64,000 nucleotides of DNA from Acanthococcus lagerstroemiae. Its lineage: Eukaryota > Arthropoda > Insecta > Hemiptera > Eriococcidae. The translations under genes were made by a program, and so were the position numbers. Positions 1 to 13,723 of this stretch are shown here, in pieces. The DNA lies in the NCBI GenBank assembly GCA_031841125.1, contig CM063106.1, forward strand, positions 11,656,001 through 11,720,000, read 5' to 3'. Each line of letters starts with the position of its first letter. Position 1 is the first letter of the stretch. The notes beneath the pieces were generated by a model. It was given only the letters and a program-made list of their open reading frames with translations, did not search any database and was not told where the DNA came from.

Positions 1-361
1 AAAATTCACGTTTCAGGCAGGTATGATACGATACGAATATGTAACTACTTACTGAGAAGCTGATTTCAGAGAAGTTTATCAATATGGCGTTGGTTTAACT
101 TCATTTCTTCACGACTGAATCATGGAGATCGCTACGAATAGAGATGGAGAAGACACACGAAGATAATTTTTGGATAACTCCAACTTAATTCGAGAATACC
201 CACAGGAAGAACGAAGAACGGAAGCACCAAGCAATTCTAGTGATAAAACACTAGACCACGTTGTTTTGTTATCAAAAACGAATAATTCGGATCGGGCTGC
301 CACCGGCGCGCTGTAATCGCTTCTTGGTTAATGATAACAGCTAAGAGCACATGTTGAGAAG
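1..361. other. no gene seen
   Basis: Only short open frames without family similarity or codon structure. Nothing supportable. Confidence 0.5.
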
Positions 362-503
362 CAGGGATGGCAAACGAAACCGTTTTTTTGGTAATACGCC
401 ATGTAGCCGCAACATCAAGAGACCGCAATATCAGGAGACCGCAAAACCAAGAGGCCGCAATACCAAGAGACCGCAATTTGAAAAATAAAGTAGTGTAGCC
501 AAC
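362..503 (-). repeat. dispersed repeat with GGGATGGCAAACG end and internal ~19-bp tandem units
   Basis: Starts with AGGGATGGCAAACGAAAC and then carries about five units of the type CAAGAGACCGCAATA. The reverse complement of this whole segment is found again at about 18470-18671, and the same terminal sequence bounds a short MITE at 18824-18921. A mobile-element origin is inferred from these repeated ends. Confidence 0.7.
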
Positions 504-2849
504 CGCACATATTGGGTGAATCAACATTTCTCTTTCAAGGATAATTTCTAAGGGAATTTGTTTGCGTGAAAATGACGTCGACGAATGACGATGGTTATTC
601 TTATTCACAGTATTCATGTCTATTGCGTAGATTGTAATTATTATGTTCTATGACTTTCCCTGTCACTCTTATCATTGGTTCGCGGTCGCACTGTTATTGA
701 TAATTATATTAAGCTGACAAGGGACAGAATTGTCAGATTTCTGGTGAGATTTTTGTATTCCGGTTAAAACTATCTGAAAACGAATTCTTCGAAGTTTATT
801 ATTAATTATTACAAAACTCGTTATTAAATCTGTTGCATACATGTGAACACACCAATTGAAATATTTACATTTGGTCGCCGGGTTCTCAATATTTACATTC
901 CTCCGGGAGCCAGTATTGAGAGTAATGATGATCTGGGATTTTATTGAACGTTTCTGTTGGTGAGTATGAAACTGATGATTTTTATGTTTGTGAAACTGTC
1001 AGTTGCTGTATAGTTTAGAATATATCACGGGAAAACTGTTTTAACATCGCCTGTTTCGTATTGAATGTACCACAATTCAAGTAAAATTCAGTTATACGTA
1101 GGTTTTATTTAGACGCCCGCATTATTTCCACTAATCGGTTATTTGTACACATTTCAGAATTACACTCCCAATGCAAGATGTATGATGACCATGATCAGTG
1201 AACAGCGATCTGTTTTCAGTCAGATTTACAGCCTTTCAAGTATCACTGGTAGAAATGATGATACTGTATTGAGTGTCACTTAGGCCTATTTATTTGGTTT
1301 TTAAGAAATATTTAACATTATTACAATCTTTTAGTTCTAGGATTTTGGAGTCCTTATGTCAATGCGCCTGTTTTCGGTGTATGTCGTTTTTCAGCAGAAG
1401 AGAACGGGATCGTCCCCTTCAATATCTCTGTCACCATGCTCAAATATGCGAATTCTCAGGTTCGGCGTGAGACGCTCGAGACAAGGCTTTCTTCATTAAG
1501 AGGAGGATAGTCACTTAATAACAGATTTCTAACCATGCAGTGCATAATAGTTCAATAAATATGAGCTTCGCCGCATTTTTTATGATTTTTTTTTTTTTAG
1601 TAATATTTGTACTGTGAACAGTTCATGTATTGTAAAACTGGAATTCCCAGTTCCACGTCATGCAAATGAAATTGTGTGAAAGATACATCTCTACTTTCAT
1701 GTGGATGTATTTAATATTGAGACGAATAAACTCCTACTTCAAAGTTTGTTAAAATGAATGTAGTATGTATACAAACTCTAGAGTACAATGTTGCATATTA
1801 ATGAACATTTGCAATCGTATCTGGTGACTAACCCACGTATACATAAACTCGAATTACTTATCGTGATTTTGTTTTTTGTAATTGCGTGCAATGCCACTGT
1901 CTGTTCTGAGGGGTCAGAAAGTGATTCTGCTGGAAATGTTATTCGAAATAATGAAGGAGACTATTTGAAAAACGCTGAGTAGTGTTGTGCATTATGGTTA
2001 TGAAACATAAACCCAAAAAGTGAACAGGAGAAAAGTAAGGTTGCATGTTTTTCGGGATTTCATAGAGAATTTGAACTTTAATTTCCGAATCGCACCTAAT
2101 AGTATTATTAACACGGTGTAGTGATTAGTGCTTAACCTGTTTTGATAATTAGTAGTCCTCATAAACGATAAACTTCATGTAGGAACGTGCTCTATTCTGA
2201 AAATTCGTGGGGTATGGGGAAGCACAGATTACAAAATTTATGATTTTGATCAAAATTTTCTCAAACAAATATTGATTTAACGCGAATAAATGTACCACCA
2301 GTAAACATTATTTATTTATTTTGTATGTAAGCCCCCACTCACAGCTGGTTCAGCCAATTACGGTGGTCAACTTCTGGTATTGTAGGGGCTACAATTCTTG
2401 TAATTTCCAAATTGAAAATTGGATCGTGGTGCCATAATTTTCAAACTGTTGCAACGGTGAAAATTAACCAAAAATAGCAGGTTCCTGTGGTTTTCTAGAA
2501 GCATTCACTGGTGAACTTGAAATTGTAAACCAATAATTTGTAGTGCAAAATGTGAATCAAACTTGTTATTCTTTAATTACCGTCTTCCGATAGCACCTCC
2601 AGTTTTAAGGATAATTTTTTTTAATCGAAATCTTATTGCCGTTAACAGACACCCAGTAGGTATATGATATAAGTAAAGCACGAGTGCATAGTTTCTTTAT
2701 AAATAGGTACCGCCATCTATAGAAAATAACAAACTTTGCTTTTAATAGAACGCGTATATTTTTTGCTACATTAATAATCAAATTAAGCAGTTGAAAATAA
2801 TATGCATTGTAGAAATACGTATGTGGTAACTGCTTAAAATTACAACATT
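504..2849. other. AT-rich stretch without recognisable gene
   Basis: No conserved domain, RNA gene or TIR seen. The only mildly notable open frame (1788-1982) is described under rejected items. Confidence 0.5.
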
Positions 2850-5440
2850 TCAAGTTACAAAGGAAACAATTGAAAAATCAATAGAAGATTATGATGGAAT
2901 GCACTAGAAACTAAAACTCACAAAATGGGAGATATAATCGTAATCCAAAATAAAATAATTTAAAATAGAAAATTAAAAAAGCTATAGGCCAAAGCACTTT
3001 TTTTTAAAGTAGGTATGTATTTAATAAAATAAAAGCCACCCCTTCGATGTCAATAAAAAAAGAAAATTGTTTTTTGATGCGAAGAAATTTGTCCATTGGC
3101 TAAAAATTTCTAAAAATAATCATCCATAACAAAAATCTCTCCCCCCCCCCAATGAGATTGATTCTTTAATATTTTGTCACAAGGTCCAATTTTCTTCGAA
3201 TTTTCCTACTAAGTAATGAATATTCTGATATTAAATAAATTTGAATTTTTTTATCATCCCATTTTTCAAATTTGAGATATTTTCCATCAAAATTATAATT
3301 TTCACGAACTGCCTTATTTTGTGTACAAGTCTTTAAAGACTCATAATACCAAATTAAAATCGGTTTTCACTATTGTTAACATTTTCAATTTGCCATTGTT
3401 TCTTTTTATATATCATGCTTATATGTCCTTTGATTAATTTTGTAATTTCCCACATCTTATCAACGTCTGTATACGAGGTAATATTCAATTGGTTTACTTT
3501 TTCACTCTGCAAAATTATTTGAATTTCGCGATTTGTTTCTTCAAAATTTTTGATAGAACTCATTTATGGCTTTCCCTGAGTGACTGCAATTTTCGACGAA
3601 TCAAGCTGAATTTCTCTATTCTATTTGATTGAAGAGTTATATCAAATCAAGTCCGTTTTCATGAATTTTTCGAATTCTAAGATATTTTATTCTTCAACAT
3701 TTTTATTATCATCTATCTCGAATGCGACCAGATTTTTCTAGAAATCTTTCTCAATATTCGTACCCGAATTGTTCGGAGACTGACGATATCGAACCAACTT
3801 ATGTTCAATTTCTTCAAATTTTTTAAATTTTCCCTTTTTTTCCGTTATTTTTATCCTGACTTTCTGATTAATTTTTCTGAATGAACACATTTTTCTATTC
3901 TGTTAAATTATTTGAATTTCAATATTTTTTATTTCGTCAAAATTCTTTTCATATCTGACTCATCTTTTTACAGAATGACTGAAATCTCACGCGAATCAGA
4001 CTAAATTTTCCTATACGAAATGAAATTGAACTAGTGATATCAAATTAATTTAAATTTTCCAATTCATGATACTTGAGTTTTTCTTTCTTCAAAATCGTGG
4101 TCATAACCGTGATTATTTTTCTAAAATATGATTACAATTTTCCTACATCGTACTCAACTTTCTTGTATGATTTATTTGAAGACATAAGATATTAGGTACG
4201 AGTAAATGAGGTCAATTTTCCCATTTTGTAGAATTATTCCTATTATAAGAGTTTTTTTCTTCAAGACTCACTGATTATTTCTTCAGGACGACTACAATTT
4301 CCTGTAAATCGGCAAACTGAATACTATCAGACTAGGTTGATTTTCAACTATCTCAAATTTTCGTGTTTTAAGATTTTTTTATTCTCCAAAAATTGTTGTC
4401 ATAAGTCTTTGATATATCATTTTCCAGGCGTGACTACAGCTATTAGATAATGAATCTTATAAAATTTTCGTATACAAGTTATTTCCAATTTTGTCGAATT
4501 TCTCACATTTTTCATTTCTATTTTTCTTCCCATTTTATCTCAATCCTTTCATTATTATTATTACTATTATTATTTGTATTTTTCAGGTAAATACAATTTT
4601 ACATGAAATGTACACAGATTTCTTACATAAATTTTTTTAGTGAGACACTTGGTGGTAAATCAGATTTAATTTTCCATTTTGTCGAATTATTTGACTTTCA
4701 AGATGTTTCCCCTATAAAATTCTTATTCAAAATTTATATTTCGAGCACACTTTTCAACATTTTTTCGGTGTGTCACTTGTATCCTGTTTGGTTGGGCTTT
4801 GGTAATCGACCACCTATTCCGCGAGTCTTTGGTTTTTGATCCATTTGATCATAATCCTATTTCGATTTTCCTTTTGATTATTCAATTCTTTCCTCTGCAA
4901 TTTGAATTTGTCCAAGTCTGACTAATGAATTATAGCAGTAGTCATGCTGACGAGTATCTGAATTTTAGTGTACGCGACACACCATCAAAAGAGAAAAGAA
5001 AAATTTTGATTAAAAGAAAATTTTTTGTCGGATTCTAGAAGAGAAAAAAAGTGAAGCAAAATAAAATTATCTTTGAATAAAAATTAAGAAGAAAAAAACA
5101 TCCTTTCTTTATTACTAATGATAAAAAACAATTTTTAACGCAAAAAAATCTGCTTGTTTAGAAGATGGAAGATGCGATTTTCTTATCAATATTTTATTTT
5201 ACTTTAGGTACGAAAATAGCCAATCTTAAGAGCCTCGTACCATTTAACTTGGAATGTTAACGATGAGACATCCCGGCCCTTTTTTTAGGGAGTTGAAATT
5301 TATTCGCCCAGTACTAGACCACTGCTCTTATTCCAAATTCGATTACGAACACGCCAAAATTCAGATACCCTTCAGCGTAGCTACTACTGTAATTTACAGG
5401 ACGGACTTGGACAAATTCAATTTGAAAAGGAAAGAATTGA
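2850..5440 (+). repeat. copy 1 of a diverged ~2.4-kb tandem duplication
   Basis: Blocks follow one another in the same order as in 5640-7835. These include a purine-rich start with ACAAAACTCA-like text, a poly-C tract at about 3140 (5925 in copy 2), a block around CTTTGATTAATTTTGTAATTTCCCAC (3430; 6690 in copy 2), and a final block ending GTAATTTACAGGACGGACTTGGACAAATTC-like (5390; 7800 in copy 2). Copy 1 lacks about 300 bases present in copy 2 near 5945-6290. No coding capacity is evident in either copy. Confidence 0.65.
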
Positions 5441-5639
5441 AAATTCGAAAGAATCATCATTTATTTGTTATTTAACGACGCCCGACATCTTGGTCTTTAG
5501 CGTCCAGTCATATTACAAAACAAAATGTGTTACTAGGTACCCGTATACAAAATATAAATAACAAAGGCAAGTTAATGGTACAATTAAACTAATATGGAGA
5601 AAGGCATAATTATCTATAACAATTAACATAATAAATAAC

Positions 5640-7835
5640 TAACAAATAATAAAGAAAAATCAGAAGAGAATTATGATAAAATGCAATAAAAACAAAACTC
5701 ACATAATAGAGGATAAAATTGTAATATATAAAAAAAAAATCCGAAAAGGAAAAATGAAAAAATTAGTAGCAAAATCATCTTTACCTTTTGTCGAATATAA
5801 AAGGTAGTTAATTTTCCTCTTTTAGTAAAGAAAAAAATAAAAATAAAATTTATGTGAAAAATTTGTCCTTTGACTCGATGATTTAAAAAAAATCATCCAC
5901 GGCAAAAAATCCCCCCTCCTTCCCCCCCCCCAAAAAAAAAAAATTGGAAGAAACCAGCGAGTTAAAAAATTATGCGCTCTCGCTTCAGCTGTTTAACCTT
6001 GAACTTTATTAAGTGCTTAGTTTCAAATGTTTTCATTTTTGTATTCGTTCATAATTTTTACTAATTTTCTTTTAATAAACAAACTTTTGAACCTACGTAT
6101 GCACAGTTGTTTTGGTTGGAACAACCAGAAAAATTTTTAGTACTGCCCATTATGGTCTCTAAAAAGAGCAGATAAAAATATTCAGAATAAAAAATAAGGT
6201 TCTATCAGGATTTAATTTTTCGGTAAAATTTTCTGCAACGGCATTTAATTTTTAAGCCTTGAAGGATTTGAATATTGTCCACATTCCCCCAGAATCCCTA
6301 CGATTGCGAATCATGTCGAAAATTGGTATGAGACAGACTCTCATGATATCGAATTGTGTTCAGTTTTCAACTCCATTTTTCATATAGAATTTTTAATACT
6401 TTTTTAACAAGCCCAATTTTTTACGAATTTTCGTATACAAGTAGTGAAATCTTCTGATATTCAATTAATTTGATATTTCATATCGACCCCATTTTTCAAA
6501 ATTTGAGATTTTTTACATCAAAATTATTGTTTTCTTTGATCAATCGGACTACAATTTCCCTGAACTGCCTTAATTTTTGCATACGAGTTCTTTACAGTCT
6601 CATAATATCAAATTGAGTTCTGTTTTCACTTTTACCAGCATTTTCAAATTTAGGTACCATCTTTTCTTTTTCAATTTGCGTATCCTAACCCTTTGATTAT
6701 TTTTGTAGTTTCCCACAAATCTTTCTTAACGTCTGCATACGAGATAATTATTGAAATTTACCACATTGTAAAATTATTCGAATTTCGCGATTTTTTCTTC
6801 AGAACTTTTGTTAGAACTCATTCATTACTTTCCCTGAGTGACTGCAATTTTCAACGAATCAAGGCAAATTTTCCTTACCCATTTGATTGAAGATTTATAT
6901 CAAATCAGGTCTATTTTCATGAATTTTTCGAATCCTAAAATGTTTTATTCTTAAAAATTTTTACTCAGATCTTTCCAGATATCTTTCTCGATTTTCGTAC
7001 CCGAATTGTTCAAAGATTGACAATATCAAACTAACATATTATGTTCAATGTCTTGAAATTTTTCAAATTTTCCCTATTTTTCCCCTTCTTTTCATCCTGA
7101 CTTTCTGATTATTTTTTCTGACAGGAACACAATTATTTTCTATGAATCGTCCATTCTAAATACCAGTTATGCGAAAAGTCACGACATAATTTTCTATTCT
7201 ATTAAATTGTTCGAACTTCAATATTTTTCATTTTATTTAATCAAAATTCTTGTCATAACTCATCGCTCATCTTTCATAGGATGACTGAAGAAATTTTTCA
7301 CGAATCAAACGGAATTTCCCTATATGATATTAAAATTTAATTAGTGATACCAAATTAATTTAAATTTTCAAATTTGTAGAATTTTTTCGAAATTAAAATT
7401 TTTTCCCCTTTAAAATCGTTACCACAACTTTGATTATTTTTCCAAAATGTGAATACAGTTTTCCTTATATCGTGCTTAATTTACTTAAACATTTTATTTG
7501 AATTTTCACGGTTTTAAATAAGGTCCATTTTTCCATTTCATCAAATTATTCCAATTGTTTGATACGTTCTTCAAAATTCTTGCGCTGCACGCACTAATTA
7601 TCTCCTCAGAATGACTGCAATGTTTACGAATCTAGCTGAATTCGTGAATTCTCATATTCTAGTTGGCGGAACACTTACGATATTTTTTACATATGAAACG
7701 TTCCAGCCCTTTTTCTAGGGAGTTAAAATTTATTCGCCCCATTCCAAATTCGATTACAAACACGCCAAAATTCAGATACCCTTAAGCTTGACTACTACTG
7801 TAATTTACAGGACAAACTTAGACAAATTTAAGTCA
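5640..7835 (+). repeat. copy 2 of the ~2.4-kb tandem duplication
   Basis: Same order of blocks as 2850-5440, diverged by many substitutions and small indels. The best-preserved part is the last ~130 bases (7700-7835), which match 5275-5425 almost base for base apart from a short deletion. No gene is apparent in it. Confidence 0.65.
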
Positions 7836-8885
7836 GAAAGAAAGAATGAAGTGAATTTCACTACTTTCTTTGAAGAAAGTGAAACTTGCTTTTCTTTCGT
7901 TGAGAGTACCTATCGACGCTCTATTTCGCGAATTCAATGGACCTGCTCCCTCTCTTTCGGGAAAAGAACCCAGTCTTTTTTTCCTATGGAAAATGAAGAA
8001 AATTTTGCCTTCACATTCCTCAATGAAAAAAATGCATTTTTTCTTGTCTTTAAACAAATGAAATCTGCAACCTGCGATCGCAAAATCCTTATTCCAATAC
8101 CCAGTTTTTCCAATTTTTGGCATAGTCAAATTTACTTCTTCGGAGAGAAAAAACTTAGGAATTAACATGCCAACAGGATCAGAGATCAAAAATCTAATTG
8201 AATTTTAGAATTCAGCGACATATACTAACCCAGGTGTCTACCGGTTCAATAGGTCCAATAAATCCAATATAAGTTCATTTGGAAAATGGTCCAAGGAGTC
8301 AAATAAAAGTCAAATAATTTTAATTTTGGTCCAATAAAAATAATTGAAAAATAAAAAAATATGTGTAGTAATATTTTTTATGTTGTGGAAAACTTGACTG
8401 GATACATTATTTGAGAAAGGGTCAGTTCTTGGAAAGAGAGCATTCTTTCAGCGATTAAAAAAAGTTAGGTAATAATAAATCAATAAATTATAAAAATTTT
8501 GCATGGACGTGACTTTTTTAGTTGTGATTGAGCATATGAAGTGGTTCAATAAAAAATCCTATAAAAGTCCAATATTTTCCGCTTTCAAATCTGGTAGATA
8601 TACCCTGAAACCTCGTTATTTCGATATGTTAATTGATTTTCTGAGTTACCTATGTTAATTTTATCTATGAGAAAATTGTTGAGAATTCTCTAAATCAGTA
8701 ACCAAAAGATGCATGAGTCAAGTTCGCCTGTTTGTTAAAGGCCAAAGGCCAAATTAGGACTTTGTCGCCCAAATCAAAATTGATTGATTAAAAATTCGAC
8801 TTTCTTTTCGAACTCAATAATGCCAGACACCTCATATCCGTTCAAAATCAGTAAATTGTCTTGCCATCATTAGAGTGATCGAGCT

Positions 8886-8886
<1 letters not shown>
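7836..8886. other. no gene; both strands open over ~360 bases
   Basis: 7833-8189 is open on both strands with lysine/phenylalanine-rich translations (A/T-run composition) and no recognised domain, so it is not called as a gene. Confidence 0.45.

Positions 8887-8920
<34 letters not shown>
8887..8920. repeat. (GA)17 microsatellite
   Basis: Uninterrupted GA dinucleotide run of 34 bases directly after GAGCTC. Confidence 0.98.
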
Positions 8921-8922
<2 letters not shown>

Positions 8923-10180
8923 ACGTTAACATCGTTCATTTGATAAGTCATATCATAAATCATTGATGACCCTGCACCCCTGCCCTAGAGAATTAATTAA
9001 TTTGAATTTTACTTTGGTTTCGTAATTCGCAGAAGTGGGACCTATTGCATGAAGCCCTTTGATAATCTGTATATACAGCTGACTTATAGGAAACTCTCTT
9101 CGATGAAGCAAAAGCTGTCATTTATCGGAAAACATTTTTTTTAAAAGAAGAACCATTCAATGCCAGAATACGCTAACGAAGATGAAAATTTTTCCTTTTC
9201 CGCAAGATAGTTCAAGACTCGAAGACATTTTCGAACCCAATCTATGAGTATGTATTATCCAAGACTGCCGAAAATTCTTCAAACTCAACTCAAAAAAAAT
9301 TACCAACAAATAATGCAATACAATAATGTTACGGTCATCTTCTGAAAATTACGATTCGTCATAACAAAGTCTTCAAGAACTTCTCTTATCTGAAGAATTC
9401 CTTTAATTTACATCAAATGGATACATCGGTGTTGACTTTGTAGCAAAGATGTTCTGAGAGAAATCCCTAAAAATGCTACGCGAAGATCCTTCTTTCCAGA
9501 TATTTTCAACGGGCTCTTCATTCTCTTCCCCTATGAAGACTCTTCTTCCGCACCACGATCTCCATCTCCACCTGTAATCCTGATCTCGAGTCTCATTTAC
9601 AACAAACCTTCACCCTATCGCGAACGCCCACGAAGATTAAAACTGCTTAGCATTTCGAATGACGATTGACTCTTCGAGCGCAAAGACTTTGTCGTAGTGG
9701 ACGTTACCGAAGTGGATTAAATTTTAGTTAGCGATTTAACATTCATCAACTAGCGATCAACGAACGTCCTAACAATCCCTCACCCCACTAGCGAGGTGAC
9801 TATACCCATCGATTCATATTGCATTTGCTGTAATGTTTGCGGTTTGAAACATGAAAATGAAATTGTAATGTAGGGACAGAAAAAATTGCCCCGCCAAAAG
9901 AAAGCACTTTAAGAAAGGCGGTTGCCCGGGGGATATCTTTCGCATTCTGACTATCGCTTACAACTTCCCTTCCTAAAAAGTTACGTCTTCTTCACTGCTC
10001 CGCTGTCCTGGACTCAGGTTCCAGCTCCCCAAAACCATTTTCATGTATACTCTGATACATCCATGCCTCATCTGTATGTCCCACCGGAGACCGAATTAGG
10101 TTCACGTCATCTCATTAAACCACCTTTCGCTCATCCGTAAGAAATTCCTCCATACAGTTGAGTGAGATTAGTGAGTTGGT
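8921..10180. other. no gene seen
   Basis: Mixed AT-rich sequence without domain-bearing frames, TIRs or RNA genes that I can support. Confidence 0.5.
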
Positions 10181-10302
10181 AGTTTTCGGAATCGCCCGCT
10201 ATCAAATAGGGTAAGCGGTAAACGCTAAACATTACACTGGGTTAAATGGAGAAATTAGCGTTTACCGCTTACCGTATTCGATAGCGGGCGATTGCAAAAA
10301 CT
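10181..10302. mobile_element. 122-bp foldback MITE
   Basis: Two arms of ~45 bases are inverted copies of each other: the left arm reads ATCGCCCGCTAT...GGTAAGCGGTAAACGCTAA, and the right arm is its reverse complement with a few mismatches. They surround a ~25-base loop. No clear target duplication. Confidence 0.75.
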
Positions 10303-11912
10303 CCCTATAATTAGGAACTGGATGAAAATTCGAAGGTGCGCAACTGTTACAGAGAAGTTCAGTAAGTTAATGGTACATCTTATGCCCGCTGTTTAGAAAC
10401 CACGTAAACTTTTTAAAAACGCTCTTTTTCGGCAACATGTATAATAGTCGTCGATGGTCGAATATTTTCAGAGCGAGCGACGAGCCTAATACCACATCTG
10501 GTTTCGCTTAAACTTATAAAACGTGTCCCAATATCGGACACTTCTCCAGCACCCCGCATGATCAGTGTTGTCGATTTCTTCTACAGGCATAAAATAAATA
10601 CGCACCCCGTCGAAGCGACGAGGGTTGAGAAAGATTTTTAGTTCTCGCTTCTCGAGTTGCTTGATGATCCAAGCTTCTTGCCTTTGCGTGTTCTATAGTG
10701 GCTAATGGTTTAATTTTTCAGAGTATGAATTTACGTGGTTAAATTTATAGACTACTTTTTAATTAATAAACCATTTTAAAAGTTCGCCGGCCGGAGTCAT
10801 TGAGAGTTTTATTTCATAATTGAAGCCACTTACTTCCCCACGTTTGAAAATTTTATTTTGAGAAATTTATAACACCCGCTTTAAACAAGTGTCCAAAAAA
10901 TAATACGTAGAACTAGAGCATTATTTGGCACTAAGGAAAAGAAGCTTATAAATTTTCGCATTTTGAAAAACTTCATACGCTTCGGCATGTACGGGATTTG
11001 AGTTGACTGTTAATGCTAATGTTATGAAATCGGCGGACTGATCGACTGCGCGAAATAAATTTGGCTTTGGATTTACTTTTAAAAACTTCTATTAAACATT
11101 TTTTTGAAAATATACAGCTTCGAAAAATGATGGCTCCGAGGCCTTAATGATGAACGACGTTACGACTGCGTTCAGATAATAATGATATCAATATACTCTC
11201 TCATTACACTTAAAAACTAATCGTTATATACACATCGTGAGTCGTACGCGGAAGATTTCGTGATTCAAAGGTGCATGTACGATTCCGGTACGATTCCGGT
11301 AGATTTTTCAAAGGCGAGTCCTAATTCGGTACGATTCGTGAATGGATGACAATTAATAAGACAACGAGTTTTATAAATAAGAGTAAAGGTTTGAAGATAT
11401 GGTATAATTTTATATTTAAATGTGATAAGAATACGTTTGATAGAATAGGTAGTTCAAAAAGTAATAACATGTTAGGGGAACCATAACACTAAAAAAAACC
11501 GACTTTTTATTGTCATCATTGTTCGTATTTTACAATTTGGAAACATCCATCAGCAACTAGTTGAAAGCATTCCTGAGCAAGGATATTTTCTTTCTTTTCT
11601 ATGAGTCGTAAAATGTAGGAATGTGACGGTCGGCCTATTCTTTCACTATTCGGAGTTAGACCGAGTAAAAAGGAATATACCGAAAAGTAGTAAAGAATAG
11701 AATTGAATTGATATCCTTACAGCATACGTCTGGCTAATGAGGTCATTTATTGAAAAAATCTGGGAACCACCGTTTATGTAGCAGTTTTTGTGAAAAGAAT
11801 TCATTGGCTTAAACTTTAAATGTACTCGGAAATAATCGCCGATTGTCAGCTTCATTTCTTTTGTGTGAAGGTCAATAAGCAAGAACTGCATACCGAGTTC
11901 ATAAAAGATAAA
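10303..11912. other. no gene seen
   Basis: No domain-bearing open frame or structured repeat recognised. Confidence 0.5.
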
Positions 11913-12115
11913 TTTTTTTTTTTACGCTGTGGATTGGGTGCGGCTACTGGGGCCATTTGCCCAGGGGGTGATTTTGTGAAGATATTTGATTTTTGGTAAT
12001 AGGGTTGAGCCGAAAAAACCGGCATTGTCTGTCAAGGTTGTGCGAGTCGAGTCGCCACGAGCCCGGAACCTCCGGATCACAAGTACAGCGCGGTGACCAC
12101 TCGGCCACACAGACC
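11913..12115 (-). mobile_element. tRNA-derived SINE
   Basis: On the minus strand the element begins with a tRNA-like head: GGTCTG, a B-box-like GGTTCCGGGCTCG, and an A-box-like GTGGCCGAGTGG. A tRNA-unrelated body of ~130 bases follows, ending in an A-run (T-run at 11913-11923 on the plus strand). A second copy with the same head lies at 63800-63915. The head cannot be a working tRNA gene because the anticodon arm pairs poorly and no acceptor stem forms. Confidence 0.75.
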
Positions 12116-13439
12116 TCAAAAGGTAGTTTCTGGTCCCTTCACTTGACGGTGTATTTTGAAGTAGTTCAATGACGTCAGTGATTTTTCTGGGTTCTTTCCG
12201 TATGCATATGCAGTGACTTTTTGGGTCCGGCGTTGTGGGCAGGAGGTTAGCGGTGGGAATAACCTCCTGGCGGTGGGGAAGAGGGCCACTAGTGTCGGGA
12301 AAAGGGCCGATGATGACGGCGGAAGATTGCTGTGAGGAAGGGTCTCTTGGTTTTGGTGGTGATGGGAAGTTAGGGCTCAGAAATCGGTGTATCGGCCACC
12401 TTTATGCATGAGAAGTGAACAGCGCATCATGTGAAAGGATTGTATGAAGTACATGAACTGATATTTACAGAGAGCAGAAAGTCAAATAGATTGTGAAAAG
12501 TGTGAAAGAAATTTGCCTTTAAAGACCTTCTTAATAATATTATATTAGCAGATTCTCTTTGTAATATAGAGAATAGGCGAGTAACGTGGTTATCTTTACA
12601 CTTTTCAGAGCACTGTACTACATGTTTCGATACCCTCCTTTGATGAGGGAGGAAAACTTTTTACCCCAAAATAAAACGAAGTACGTTACTCTAAAACACC
12701 AGAGGGACAAAAAGGAAGTTTTTCCAATAAAAAATCATAGCACGAGTTAAGATAATGTTTGATTTCTAATTCGTCGCCTTATTTTAAGTCAGAATAATGC
12801 GTAAACGTGAGCAAATTCCATACCTTGATTTTCTGAAACCTGGTGGGATCTACCCCTATCTTCACCACGGGTTACGACCGAAGAAATAGACAAACATAAT
12901 ATTATGAATATATTAATTCTTATACTCGGGAAGAATGGACTGGTCTACGTATGTTTCCGCCAGAAGAACAAATAGAAGGTTGTTAACCATTAATTTTTAA
13001 AGTCTGAAAAATCGAGAATTAGATTTTTGGAGTTGAGGGCAGGTTCCACCCCTCGGGTCCACAAAGTATTTTAGTCGAAAAAATAAAGTCCTTAAAAAAG
13101 TAAGAAAAATCGAGAGTGAAACTTTTTGGCGTAGACTGCGAAGGTTTACCCCTCAAGTTTCCAAAAGATTCCGATCGAAAATAAAAATAAAAGGTTCGAC
13201 AAGAATAATGCTTCAGGTTCAACATATCAAGAATGACATTTTTGCAGTTGGGGCGGAGGCCTACCCTTCAGGTCCACAAGAGATTTCAATTCACAGAGGG
13301 TCACCAATAAAGTCTCGAAAATCGATTTGACTCATCTACTAAAGATAAAAAATCACCTTTGAAAAGACCTGCGGGTAGCGAGTAAATTTTCGATGATGCC
13401 TTTCGTTCACATATTTTTTATCCCTTCGTTGGGTTTTGG
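12116..13439. other. no gene seen
   Basis: Contains a G-rich patch at 12220-12370 but no recognisable coding or repeat structure. Confidence 0.45.
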
Positions 13440-13723
13440 GAGGTACATTGTACCACGGGTTTTGAGTTTTGTTTAACTAGATTAGTCCGGTAAACCAGAC
13501 AGAATTCTCAGCCGAGTCTTGTGAATGGACTCCATGCGACAAAATATTGGTTGGATTGAAGGCTGACTCGACAGAGTCCCACGCAGTCTTTTGTAAGGCA
13601 CTGCCGATTGCTTACTCGATCAGCAACAACATTCCATTTTATTGATGGAGATCCGATCCAGGAAAGGGTTACTTTCGAATCTGACCAGAGTCTTACAAGA
13701 TCAACATCTGTGTAAGAGCACAA
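13440..13723 (-). pseudogene. BEL/Pao retrotransposon RNase H fragment
   Basis: The minus-strand translation contains LWSDSKVTLSWIGSPS followed by KWNVVADRVS. This matches the characteristic RNase H stretch of BEL/Pao polyproteins (DS-x-x-x-L-x-W-I, then W-x-x-x-V-A-x-R-V). About 25 codons later the similarity moves to another frame, where VESAFNPTNILSHGVH resembles the usual NPAD-x-x-SRG segment, so there is a frameshift. The remainder of the polyprotein, LTRs and protease are absent. This is a dead fragment, and the surrounding kilobase shows no further piece. Confidence 0.7.

Noticed and set aside
1788..1982. 64-codon ATG frame with a hydrophobic segment (LLIVILFFVIAC), like a small secreted or anchored peptide
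   Set aside because: The hydrophobic part is ~22 residues in, with no signal-peptide-like start. There is no similarity, and one such frame is expected by chance in this much AT-rich DNA.
7788..8189. Overlapping 125- and 118-codon frames on opposite strands
   Set aside because: Both are Lys/Phe-rich mirror products of A- and T-runs; no domain, and the plus-strand start lies within the tandem duplication end.
11922..12119. Possible tRNA gene on the minus strand
   Set aside because: Box A and B are present, but no acceptor stem or sound anticodon arm forms, and it continues into a shared body with an A-tail: a SINE.
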